In this document: in pieces, positions 42,156 to 50,454 of the stretch
How the letters are laid out: every line of letters starts with the position of its first letter
How positions within the stretch are numbered: the first letter of the stretch is position 1
NCBI GenBank assembly: GCA_048360435.1
Contig: DBGCOP010000034.1
Location: forward strand, 49,591 to 113,590
Length of the DNA stretch: 64,000 nucleotides
From: Limenecus sp048360435
GTDB lineage: Bacteria; Cyanobacteriota; Vampirovibrionia; Gastranaerophilales; Gastranaerophilaceae
Reading direction: 5' to 3'
Notes under the pieces: generated by a model
Database searches by the model: none
The model's input: the letters and a program-made list of their open reading frames with translations, nothing else
Told to the model about the DNA's origin: nothing
Translations under genes and position numbers: made by a program

Positions 42156-43215
42156 AATATCCATAATAATGCCGACATATAATGTAGAGAGATATTTTCG
42201 TCAGTGTATAGAAAGTGTAATTAATCAAACGCTTGAGGATATAGAAATAATTCCTGTTGATGACGGTTCACCGGATAACTGTGGAAAAATAATGGATGAG
42301 TATGCTGCAAAAGATAAAAGAATTAAACCAATTCATCAGGAAAACGGAGGATATGGAAAAGCTGTTAATGCAGGAATAGAAGCAGCAACGGGTGAATATA
42401 TAGGAATAGTGGAAACAGATGACTATATAGAAGCTGATATGTATGAAAAATTGTATAATCAGGCAAAGAAATTTGATGCAGATGTATGTAAATGCGGTTT
42501 TTTTGAATATGATTCGACAAAACCTGAATGTGAACAAAATGTAATATGGAAAACACCTGTACAAAACATTGAAAGTTTTGTTTCCGATAAAGCTTTTAAA
42601 ATAACCGAGGACCCCAGGCTTCTTATTTTTCATGCTTCAATCTGGTCAAATATATATAAAAAATCATTTTTGGATGCCAATAATATAAGAATAAATTTGA
42701 CACAAAGTGCTTCTTATCAAGATTTGCCTTTTATGGTTAAGGTTATGACCTGTGCAGAAAGAATAGGGATTGTTCCGGAGTATAAGTATCACTGGAGAAA
42801 AGAAGAAAATCAGGATTCTTCAACAAAAAGAAATGATAAAAGACTGATGATTATGGCTGACCAGTGTGAAAATACAATTGAAATTTTGAAAGAATCAGGG
42901 CTTTTTGATGAAACAAAAGAAGAAATGTTCTATCACTTCTTTCTAGCAAACTTTGATTTTTATAACAGAATTCAAATGCCGTATAAAAAAGAATATTTTA
43001 ACAAATTAAAAAATCTTTTTGCAAAGATAAAAAATGACAAAAGTTTCGAATATAAATATTTTTCTCGCAGACAAAAACAGTTTGTACAAAACTGTATGAA
43101 TGGGTTTTATCTGTTAACAAATCCATATCGTGTAGCACGAAAGAGCTTTATAAGCATTCGTTGGAACAAGAAAGAAAGATCTATAAGAATGTTGGGCAGA
43201 GAATTGTTGAGATAA
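42148..43215 (+). CDS. Glycosyltransferase family 2
   Basis: 355 residues. GT2 motifs: I-S-I-I-M-P-T-Y-N-V-E near 4, P-V-D-D-G-S-P-D near 36, N-G-G-Y-G-K-A-V-N near 68, E-T-D-D near 91. Paralogous to the GT2 at 30630-31709, sharing the G-Y-G segment, the Q-S-A-S-Y-Q-D-type (here Q-S-A-S-Y-Q-D-L) segment near 190, and a helical C-terminal half. It ends I-R-M-L-G-R-E-L-L-R, a shortened locus tail. Starts inside the last codons of the GT8 gene. Confidence 0.9.
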   Translation: MPKISIIMPTYNVERYFRQCIESVINQTLEDIEIIPVDDGSPDNCGKIMDEYAAKDKRIKPIHQENGGYGKAVNAGIEAATGEYIGIVETDDYIEADMYEKLYNQAKKFDADVCKCGFFEYDSTKPECEQNVIWKTPVQNIESFVSDKAFKITEDPRLLIFHASIWSNIYKKSFLDANNIRINLTQSASYQDLPFMVKVMTCAERIGIVPEYKYHWRKEENQDSSTKRNDKRLMIMADQCENTIEILKESGLFDETKEEMFYHFFLANFDFYNRIQMPYKKEYFNKLKNLFAKIKNDKSFEYKYFSRRQKQFVQNCMNGFYLLTNPYRVARKSFISIRWNKKERSIRMLGRELLR

Positions 43216-43229
43216 AAAGGAGAATTGAA

Positions 43230-45374
43230 ATGTGTAAGGTTTCTATAATTATTCCGATTTATAATACAGAAAAATATATAAGAAGATGTCTTGATGCACT
43301 GGTTTTACAAACATATAAAAACATTGAGATTCTATGTATAGATGACGGTTCAAAAGATTCTTCTTCTCTTATTATAAAAGAATTTATGAATAAAGATGAC
43401 AGGATAAAATTAATACAACAAAAAAACTGCGGTCCTGCTACTGCCCGTAATAATGGTATAAGAAATGCCACAGGTGAATTTATAATGTTCTGTGACAGTG
43501 ATGATTGGTACGAACCTGAAATGGTTGAAGAAATGGTCTCTGCTATACAAAAACAAAGGGTAGATTTAGCGATTTGTGACATAATTGTTGATACAAGTGC
43601 TTGTAAACAGCGTCCTCAAAGTGATTTGGACTATTATAGGCTTGAGTTTGAAGGGCTCAAGGATATTAGTTCTTCTGAAAACAAGTCACATGTTCATGCA
43701 GAATTGTGGAATAAGATATTTCGAAAAAATAAAATAGATGAATATAATATAACTTTTCCGGATGGATACAAAAGTGATGATTATTCTTTTTTAATGCAAT
43801 ATTTGTCCGTTTCTTCTACGGCGTATGGCTTGAATCTTAAATTATATAACTATTTTTTAAGAGAAGAAAGCATTATGTGGAATATTTTTAATGAGAAATG
43901 TAATTATAAGTTTGATTTTCTTTATGCATTAAAATATACATTAAATTTTCTTCAAAAAAATAATTTTGATTTGAATTATTGGCTTATTGTATACAACTGG
44001 GAGTTAACTTTCTGGTGGACATTTTTAAACAAGACAGAAAGAAATAAAGCTTTGGAATTTAGTGCTATATTGTTTGAAAATATAGACGATGAATATCTGA
44101 AGGATAATGAATTTTTCAAGCTTCTTAAAAATAAAAAACTGGCTGAAGCATATGTCTGTTTTGATAATAAAAAAGAGAAAAACAAAAAACTTTCACTATG
44201 TCAAAAACTTTTTTCGCTTAAAACAGCTTTTGATAATGGCAAAGAGTACAAAGTTCTAAGGCTGTTGGGTGCAAAATTAAAAGTCAGACTGAAATCAAAA
44301 GAAATTTTTAACAGGCTTTCTGTGTTGTCTGATAAAATGAATTTTAACCTGCAAGAATCAGAAAAAAATGTATTTTTTCTGAAAAATTCTATCCGTAACA
44401 TTAGAAAAGATTTGGATGAATTAAAGCAACGACAAGAATTGCCGTTATTTTTAAAAAAAGGAATTTATTCCGAACAGGATGAAAAAAGTCATATTTTTGA
44501 TAAATTTAAAGACTTTCAAGTTGATGAAGAGCTTTATAAGAATTTAACAAGGAATATGGATGTGGCATCTATAAATATTTTGAATGAAATTCTTATAAGA
44601 TTGAAAAAAATAAATAAATCTGACTGTAAATATGAAAGTTTTTATACGGAGAATGAATATAAAAGTATTATAAATCTGGAGAAAAATTTTTATAATCAGA
44701 TATTGAAGATTTCAGATGATATGTATGCTTATTCGAAATATCTTCTTCCTGTTGATCATTTTGAACCAAGCGTTTTTTATTTCAAACACGGTTTGGATAT
44801 TGTTGATACCGAAAAATTCAGAAATAAGGATATAATAGACGCCGGAGGTTTTATCGGTGATTCTGTTTTAGTTTTTTCAGAATTAACAAACAAGAAAATC
44901 TATACATTTGAACCAATAAAAGAAAACTTTGAACTGATGACAAAAACCTTTGAAATGAATAATATAAAAAATGTGGTAGCGGAGAAAATTGCTCTTGGTA
45001 ATGAGTCTTCAGTAATAAATATGTGTGCAAAAGATAGTGCTTCACGTTTTGTTTGTGCTCCGGCAATAGGCGGATATGAGCTGGAAGAAAATATAAAGTG
45101 TATAACTCTTGATGAATATGTTTCTGAAAAAAATCTTGATGTAGGGCTTATTAAAGTTGATGTTGAGGGTGCAGAACAATTGTTTTTGCAAGGAGCGAAG
45201 CAAACAATTTTTGAGCAAAAGCCCACATTGCTTTTGAGCATATATCACTCAGGTGATGATTTCCAAAAAGTGAAATCAATTATTGATGAATGGAACCTGG
45301 GATACAAATTTAGGCTATATAAACCGCTTGACGGGCGTATTCTAATGGAAACTCTATTGATTTGTGAAGTGTAA
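43230..45374 (+). CDS. Fusion of GT2 glycosyltransferase and FkbM-type methyltransferase
   Basis: 714 residues from ATG 43230, supported by AAGGAG 7 bases upstream and by the GT2 motif that begins at once (V-S-I-I-I-P-I-Y-N). GT2 at 1-300 (D-D-G-S-K-D near 36, C-D-S-D-D near 88). Residues 330-350 carry V-L-R-L-L-G-A-K-L-K-V-R-L-K, the locus tail motif, here at a domain junction; a coiled-coil linker follows (about 360-400). Residues 500-714 are FkbM: I-D-A-G-G-F-I-G-D-S with Asp537 as the SAM loop, Y-T-F-E-P-I-K-E-N, and V-D-V-E-G-A-E near 645. It should transfer a sugar and O-methylate one. It is downstream of GT2 and upstream of a radical SAM gene whose start lies 10 bases after its stop. 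Confidence 0.88.
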   Translation: MCKVSIIIPIYNTEKYIRRCLDALVLQTYKNIEILCIDDGSKDSSSLIIKEFMNKDDRIKLIQQKNCGPATARNNGIRNATGEFIMFCDSDDWYEPEMVEEMVSAIQKQRVDLAICDIIVDTSACKQRPQSDLDYYRLEFEGLKDISSSENKSHVHAELWNKIFRKNKIDEYNITFPDGYKSDDYSFLMQYLSVSSTAYGLNLKLYNYFLREESIMWNIFNEKCNYKFDFLYALKYTLNFLQKNNFDLNYWLIVYNWELTFWWTFLNKTERNKALEFSAILFENIDDEYLKDNEFFKLLKNKKLAEAYVCFDNKKEKNKKLSLCQKLFSLKTAFDNGKEYKVLRLLGAKLKVRLKSKEIFNRLSVLSDKMNFNLQESEKNVFFLKNSIRNIRKDLDELKQRQELPLFLKKGIYSEQDEKSHIFDKFKDFQVDEELYKNLTRNMDVASINILNEILIRLKKINKSDCKYESFYTENEYKSIINLEKNFYNQILKISDDMYAYSKYLLPVDHFEPSVFYFKHGLDIVDTEKFRNKDIIDAGGFIGDSVLVFSELTNKKIYTFEPIKENFELMTKTFEMNNIKNVVAEKIALGNESSVINMCAKDSASRFVCAPAIGGYELEENIKCITLDEYVSEKNLDVGLIKVDVEGAEQLFLQGAKQTIFEQKPTLLLSIYHSGDDFQKVKSIIDEWNLGYKFRLYKPLDGRILMETLLICEV

Positions 45375-45384
45375 AGGAGGCACA

Positions 45385-46806
45385 ATGTCTTTATCTGGAG
45401 AGTTAAAAAAAATATTTGATAAAAAATATTGGGAAAGACAGGCAATATTAAATTTAAAGCCGACAAAAGTCAGAATTGAAGCTACTAATAAATGTAATTT
45501 GAATTGCGTTTCTTGTTATATGCGTGCTGATAAAACAGGAGAAGTTAAATACGGTTATTTAAAAGCAGAAGATTTTAAAAATTTTTTAAGGAAAAATAAA
45601 TATATAAAGGAAGTTGAACTTTCTGATAATGGTGAAATTTTTTTAAACCCGGAATTAGTTGAAATTATGAAAATAGCCTACGAAAATAAGGTTAGGCTGA
45701 CAGCAGAAAACGGTGTGAATTTTAATAAAGTTGATGATGAAACGTTAGACGCTCTTGCAAAATATAAATTTAAGAAAATAATGATTGCTATTGATGGAGC
45801 TAGCCAAGATTCTTATGTTAAATATAGAAGAAATGGCAATTTTGATAAAGTTATTGAAAACATAAGAAAACTAAATGAGTATAAAAAGAAATATAACTCT
45901 CAATATCCAGAATTGGAATGGGCATATATAGTTATGTCTTATAACGAAAATGAAATTCCTTTGGCAAAAAAACTTGCTAATGAGCTTGGAATGAGAATTT
46001 ATTTTAAACTTAATTGGGACAAATCTTTTTATCCGATAGTTAATAAAGAATTTGTAAAACAAGAGACAGGTTTGGAAGAAACAAGTCTTGATGAGGTAGC
46101 TGAACACTCAAAAATCTTATATAAAGAAATGTGTTATCAGATGTGGCATTCTCCACAAATTGACTGGGATGGCTCTTTTAACGGATGTTGTGCTGTTTAT
46201 AAATCGAATTTGGGAGTGAATGCTTTTAAATCAAACTTGCTAAAATGTATAAAAAGTAAAAATGTTAAATATGCAAAAAATATGTTGCTCGGCAGAGTTA
46301 AGGCAAAGCCGGATATAACATGTACTTATTGTGATATTTATAAACAAATGGTAAAACATAATAATTTTGTTAAAACCCCAGAACTGATAGAAAGTATAAA
46401 AAAAGTATATGAACAAACACCAGAAGCTCATTTTTTAAAAGTAAACAAATTTGAAAAAACTTTGAAAACATTAAAGAAAAAACTCAAAAACAAAAGAGTC
46501 GTTATCCATGGAGCAAACTCCTTGTTCGATGCTGTGCTTGACATTGATGATTTAAGAGAGCTGAACATTATTGGAATTTCTGATTTTTCATTTGATAATT
46601 TAGCTGTGGAAAAATATAAGGGCTTTACAGCAATTCTTCCATCTGAAATTAAACAATTATCACCTGATTATCTTCTGATTTGTGCGAAAGATTCTCTAGA
46701 ATTGATTGAATACTTCAGATATAATCTTTTGTCTGATACAAACATAAAGGTTCTTCCGTTTGTTAAACGTTCTTTTATTTCTACATTAAAAGAGATATGG
46801 AGATAA
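45385..46806 (+). CDS. Radical SAM/SPASM-type protein with a C-terminal Rossmann-like domain
   Basis: 473 residues; ATG 45385 has the best ribosome binding site in the region (AAAGGAGG, 6 bases away), so the upstream in-frame ATG is rejected. Radical SAM motif C-N-L-N-C-V-S-C (Cys37, 41, 44), V-E-L-S-D-N-G-E-I near 75, and M-I-A-I-D-G-A near 133. A SPASM-like Cys set follows (M-C-Y-Q-M-W-H near 250, W-D-G-S-F-N-G-C-C-A-V near 262, C-T-Y-C near 313). Residues 360-460 (R-V-V-I-H-G-A-N-S-L-F-D...I-I-G-I-S-D...L-L-I-C-A-K-D) resemble the small nucleotide-binding-like domain found on some sugar-modifying proteins. The reaction is not known. Confidence 0.85.
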   Translation: MSLSGELKKIFDKKYWERQAILNLKPTKVRIEATNKCNLNCVSCYMRADKTGEVKYGYLKAEDFKNFLRKNKYIKEVELSDNGEIFLNPELVEIMKIAYENKVRLTAENGVNFNKVDDETLDALAKYKFKKIMIAIDGASQDSYVKYRRNGNFDKVIENIRKLNEYKKKYNSQYPELEWAYIVMSYNENEIPLAKKLANELGMRIYFKLNWDKSFYPIVNKEFVKQETGLEETSLDEVAEHSKILYKEMCYQMWHSPQIDWDGSFNGCCAVYKSNLGVNAFKSNLLKCIKSKNVKYAKNMLLGRVKAKPDITCTYCDIYKQMVKHNNFVKTPELIESIKKVYEQTPEAHFLKVNKFEKTLKTLKKKLKNKRVVIHGANSLFDAVLDIDDLRELNIIGISDFSFDNLAVEKYKGFTAILPSEIKQLSPDYLLICAKDSLELIEYFRYNLLSDTNIKVLPFVKRSFISTLKEIWR

Positions 46807-46809
46807 AAA

Positions 46810-47889
46810 ATGAAGATAGGTTTTTTCTTAAAATATATGGTAGGAACACTAAATCCGGAACATAAAGATAATGTTTGGGGTGAAGAAATACTTGCGAACG
46901 GATTCAGCGAAGCTATCAAAAAAATTCCCGGAGTTGAATCTTGTGGCGTATATGCGCCAAATAAACCTCCTGAAGAAAAACTTGATGTTTTGATTTATAT
47001 GAATTATGACACAGATGTGGTAGAAGAGTATGCAACTAAGAGTATTTGTTATATTCAAAATGCATATGCAGACAAAAGTACACCGGAGAGCATATACGAG
47101 ACTATTAAAGACAAGCCGTTTGATGCATATTTTGTTTACTCTGAAAATATAAGAGACTATTTCTCTGAAAAAGGAATTGCCTCTTTGTATTTGCCGTTTG
47201 CCGTAAATACAGAAATGTATAGACCTGTTGAATATGATTCTGATTTTGATTATGAAGTAGCGTATGTTGGAAATGATATAAAAGGCAAGGCACAAACAGA
47301 AAAATATCTTTTGCCGGCAACAAAGTTCCATTTTGGTTTATATGGTAATTGGAATTATTACAATCATAGACGCTATTTATTTAGAAAGATAAGAAAACAA
47401 TTCTGGAAACGTGATTTTTATGATTTGATGATTTTGATAAAAAGTTTGAGATGGCAACCGGGAGCATGGCTGGCTAACAATAAAAAACTGTCTAAAATAT
47501 CACAGGGCAAGATTCCTCAAAATGATATGATTAAGTTGTTGAGTTCAAGCAAAATTCTCATTAATTTTACATTAAAAGGTGCGGTTAATTTTAACACTCT
47601 TAATTATCGTATTCTTGAAATTCTTGCCTGTAAAGGATTTGTTATAACGGATAGAGTTCCTGTTGTTGAAGAAGAATTAAAAGATTGCGTTGTTTTTACA
47701 GACGGGGGATGGGATCTGGAGAGAAAAATCCGTTATTACTTAAAACATCCTCAAGAACGAAAAGCTTATGCACAAAGGGGCTATGATTATGTGTTGAAAC
47801 ATTATAGTGCTGATGCCAGAGCAAAAGAAATATTCGATTTTGTAAACAAATTAATCAAAGGGGGAAATTTTGAAAATAGTTTTAGCTAA
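46810..47889 (+). CDS. CgeB-like glycosyltransferase (GT-B, family 4-related)
   Basis: 359 residues. GT-B layout: M-K-I-G-F-F-L-K-Y near 1, N-N/Asp-rich N-terminal Rossmann half, Y-L-P-F-A-V-N-T-E-M-Y near 133-143, Y-V-G-N-D near 155-160, and the C-terminal donor half with L-I-N-F-T-L-K-G-A-V-N-F-N-T-L-N-Y-R-I-L-E-I-L-A-C-K-G near 250-276 and A-Q-R-G-Y-D-Y-V near 320, as in the CgeB/Glyco_trans_1_2 family. Starts 3 bases after the preceding stop; its 3' end overlaps the next gene by 20 bases. Confidence 0.85.
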   Translation: MKIGFFLKYMVGTLNPEHKDNVWGEEILANGFSEAIKKIPGVESCGVYAPNKPPEEKLDVLIYMNYDTDVVEEYATKSICYIQNAYADKSTPESIYETIKDKPFDAYFVYSENIRDYFSEKGIASLYLPFAVNTEMYRPVEYDSDFDYEVAYVGNDIKGKAQTEKYLLPATKFHFGLYGNWNYYNHRRYLFRKIRKQFWKRDFYDLMILIKSLRWQPGAWLANNKKLSKISQGKIPQNDMIKLLSSSKILINFTLKGAVNFNTLNYRILEILACKGFVITDRVPVVEEELKDCVVFTDGGWDLERKIRYYLKHPQERKAYAQRGYDYVLKHYSADARAKEIFDFVNKLIKGGNFENSFS

Positions 47890-49303
47890 TGCACCTTTTA
47901 GAACTTACAACGGTAAATTTTTGAAAAAAGATATTACTCTAGAAAAAATAAAAGACAATTTGAATTGTAAAATTGATTATCTTTATAAAAGACATTTATC
48001 GCCATTCTTGCAGGAAAAAATTAATCTCAAACTTCATTTGAACAAAGAAGGTTTTCGTTATGGAGTCAGGGCAGGTTCTCGCTGGCCATGGACAGCCGCA
48101 TGGCCGCATGGAGATGCTCCATATCCGTTTATGATGGGATACAGCGCAGCATTGTTGAAAGAGAATGGTTTTGAGGTAAATATTCTTGATGCGGTTGTGA
48201 ATGAATTTTATTCTTGTGAAAAGTTTGTAGAAAAAATAAAAAAAGAAAATCCTGATATTGTTATAATTGAAAGTGCTGCTGTTACAATGGATATTGATTT
48301 GTGGACAGCAAAACAGGTGTCTGAATTTGCAGAAGTTGCACTTGCCGGACCACATTTTACAGATGATATTGCATTAAGTCTGAAAGAAGAAAATCCTTAT
48401 ATAAAATATTTCCTGAAAGGGGAATATATAAAAAGTTCTTTAAAAATGGCACAAACACGAGAATCCGGAATATACGATTCCGAAATTGTAACTGATTTGG
48501 ATAGCATACCGTTTCCTTTCAGAGATTATGAAGGGGCTGAAAAATATTATGAAGTAACAATGCCTACGCCGCGTCCCCAATTGCAAATTTATGCAAGCAA
48601 AGGCTGCCCGTTTAAGTGCAAATTCTGTATGTGGCCTCAAACAATGTATAAAGGCAATGTTGCTCAGCGATCTCCTGAAAAAATTGCTGAAGAAATTAGG
48701 CTGAATGTTGAAAAATATGGATATAAAAGTATCCTGTTTGATGATGATACGTTTAATATCGGAAATGAGCGTATTTCAAAACTGTGTGATTATTTGAAAG
48801 AAATAGGTCTTCCCTGGACAATGATGGGCAGATTGGATTCTTCACCTGACTGGCTTTTTGACAAAATGGTAGATTCCGGATGTGTTGGAATGAGATTTGG
48901 CGTTGAGACCTTTGACATAGAATGTTTGAAAAAAATCAATAAAGGGCTTGAGCGAGTAGATTTTCAGGGAACATTAAAGCACCTTTCCGAAAAATATCCG
49001 GATTTATGGCTCCATTTGACTATGATGAAGGACATGCCCGGTCAAACAGAAGAAATTCACCAAAAAGACATGAAAATTTTAGAGGATTTAGGATTTAGTA
49101 TTTATGGCTCTTGTGATACACACAGACATTTTCAGCTGTCACATTGTGTACCTTATAAAGGTACGCAGCTTTATAAAGAAATGATGGAACTGCTGGGAAA
49201 TGAATTCGACCAGAAAAATATTCAATATGATGGTATGAGTGATACTATAATGTCAGAACTCAATAAAAGAGGGCTGTGGGATAAAACAAATACAACGGTT
49301 TAA
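47870..49303 (+). CDS. B12-binding-type radical SAM protein
   Basis: 477 residues; the start is a TTG at 47870 with AAAGGGGG 4-8 bases upstream, inside the previous gene. An N-terminal cobalamin-binding-like domain (P-F-M-M-G-Y-S-A-A-L-L-K-E-N-G-F-E-V near 85, P-D-I-V-I-I-E-S-A-A near 128, E-V-A-L-A-G-P-H-F near 155) precedes the radical SAM core C-P-F-K-C-K-F-C with first Cys246. Residues near 282 (I-L-F-D-D-D-T-F) and 336-350 (G-M-R-F-G-V-E-T-F) fit the class. Related proteins methylate unactivated carbons or rearrange skeletons; in a glycan locus, C-methylation of a sugar or lipid is a reasonable guess but unproven. Confidence 0.85.
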   Translation: MKIVLANAPFRTYNGKFLKKDITLEKIKDNLNCKIDYLYKRHLSPFLQEKINLKLHLNKEGFRYGVRAGSRWPWTAAWPHGDAPYPFMMGYSAALLKENGFEVNILDAVVNEFYSCEKFVEKIKKENPDIVIIESAAVTMDIDLWTAKQVSEFAEVALAGPHFTDDIALSLKEENPYIKYFLKGEYIKSSLKMAQTRESGIYDSEIVTDLDSIPFPFRDYEGAEKYYEVTMPTPRPQLQIYASKGCPFKCKFCMWPQTMYKGNVAQRSPEKIAEEIRLNVEKYGYKSILFDDDTFNIGNERISKLCDYLKEIGLPWTMMGRLDSSPDWLFDKMVDSGCVGMRFGVETFDIECLKKINKGLERVDFQGTLKHLSEKYPDLWLHLTMMKDMPGQTEEIHQKDMKILEDLGFSIYGSCDTHRHFQLSHCVPYKGTQLYKEMMELLGNEFDQKNIQYDGMSDTIMSELNKRGLWDKTNTTV

Positions 49304-49311
49304 TATTCTGT

Positions 49312-50109
49312 ATGAAAATTGTAATAATAGGAAAAAATGGATATATAGGCTCCTATCTTTACCGTTATCTTTCAGCATTCTTTGAGGTTGAAGGCTATGG
49401 GCGCAGTGATTTGGACATAACAAAAGAGCAAGAGGTTGAAAGATTTTTTTCAGACCATAAATATGATATTATAATCCTTGCGGCTGCATCAAAAGATATA
49501 AAGACACTTGAGGCGGATGAAAAATTTGCATATGACATAAATGTTAAACCTGTTGAACTGTTTTTGAAATATGCAGGAGATGAAAAACTTTTGTTTTTCT
49601 CCTCAGATTATGTTTTTGACGGGAAAAGCGGTAATTATGGGGATGATTGTCCGACTTGCCCTGTTTCCGTATATGGAAAAACAAAGGTAATGGCGGAAGA
49701 GCTTTTGAAAAAAAGCAGCAAAAATTACATTATCTTGAGAACAGCTGCGGTTTTGGGAAAAGGCTCTGTGTTTTTTGACTGGCTTGTGGAATCATTGAGA
49801 CATGGCACAAAACTCGAAATGTTTGACAATTCATTTTTTTCTCCCACCTGCATCTCATATTTGTGTGAGGCTGTGAAGAAAATTATTGAACAAAATTGCA
49901 GCAAGAAAATTCTTCACCTTGTACAGGAAAAGAGACTTAGCCGTTATGAACTTGCATTGTTTGTTCAAAGGTACTTAAATACGAAATGTGAAATAGTTCC
50001 AAGTGCCTCATCTTTTAAAGATTTATCGCTTGTTCGTTCGGATTGGCTGGAAGGACAAGGCTTTGATGATTTTGATACATACTTAAGGAAAGAGATTAAA
50101 AATGTATAA
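49312..50109 (+). CDS. RmlD-like NAD(P)-dependent sugar-nucleotide reductase (SDR)
   Basis: 265 residues. Rossmann motif I-G-K-N-G-Y-I-G-S near 6-14, S-S-D-Y-V-F-D-G near 98, and catalytic Y-G-K-T-K (Tyr and Lys of the SDR triad) near 121-125, then R-T-A-A-V near 143. It resembles dTDP-4-dehydrorhamnose reductase (RmlD) but is somewhat shorter. In this place it may reduce a 4-keto sugar, perhaps the product of the neighbouring gmd, which lies in opposite orientation. Overlaps the cupin gene by 8 bases. Confidence 0.82.
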   Translation: MKIVIIGKNGYIGSYLYRYLSAFFEVEGYGRSDLDITKEQEVERFFSDHKYDIIILAAASKDIKTLEADEKFAYDINVKPVELFLKYAGDEKLLFFSSDYVFDGKSGNYGDDCPTCPVSVYGKTKVMAEELLKKSSKNYIILRTAAVLGKGSVFFDWLVESLRHGTKLEMFDNSFFSPTCISYLCEAVKKIIEQNCSKKILHLVQEKRLSRYELALFVQRYLNTKCEIVPSASSFKDLSLVRSDWLEGQGFDDFDTYLRKEIKNV

Positions 50110-50452
50110 AATTTTGGAGAGCTATTTTTGTCATAAAGACGAACGAGGCTCTATTAAAGGCCTAATCAATTCAGGCAGCTGGCAGGAGGTAAATTATATT
50201 ACCTCAAAAAAAGGCTGCATAAGAGGCGGACACTACCATAAAAAAACAACGGAACTTTTTTATATATTAAAAGGCTCAATCAAAGCTGTTTTTGAGAATG
50301 AATCTCAAAAACAGGAATGCAAATTTTCCTCAGGCGATATTTTTCTTATTGAACCGGGAACCTTTCACACTTTTGAAATGCTGGAGGATTCAGAGTGGAT
50401 AAATATGCTTTCAATAAGAATGGATAATAATTCTCCTGATATTTACAAGTAG
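50102..50452 (+). CDS. Small cupin-fold protein (WxcM/capsular-sugar isomerase-like)
   Basis: 116 residues forming one cupin barrel: G-G-H-Y-H-K-K near 41-47 and E-L-F-Y-I-L-K-G near 50-57 (motif 1: two His and a Glu for metal or substrate), then G-D-I-F-L-I-E-P-G-T-F-H-T near 80-92 (motif 2). Such stand-alone cupins in glycan clusters are often sugar-nucleotide 3,4-ketoisomerases or epimerases (FdtA-type). It starts inside the reductase gene and is the last gene of the plus operon. Catalytic activity not certain from motifs. Confidence 0.8.
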   Translation: MYKILESYFCHKDERGSIKGLINSGSWQEVNYITSKKGCIRGGHYHKKTTELFYILKGSIKAVFENESQKQECKFSSGDIFLIEPGTFHTFEMLEDSEWINMLSIRMDNNSPDIYK

Positions 50453-50454
50453 GA

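Noticed and set aside
33668..47000. Prophage or insertion sequence as cause of the AT-rich island
   Set aside because: No transposase, integrase, terminal inverted repeats or phage structural gene was found in or beside it.
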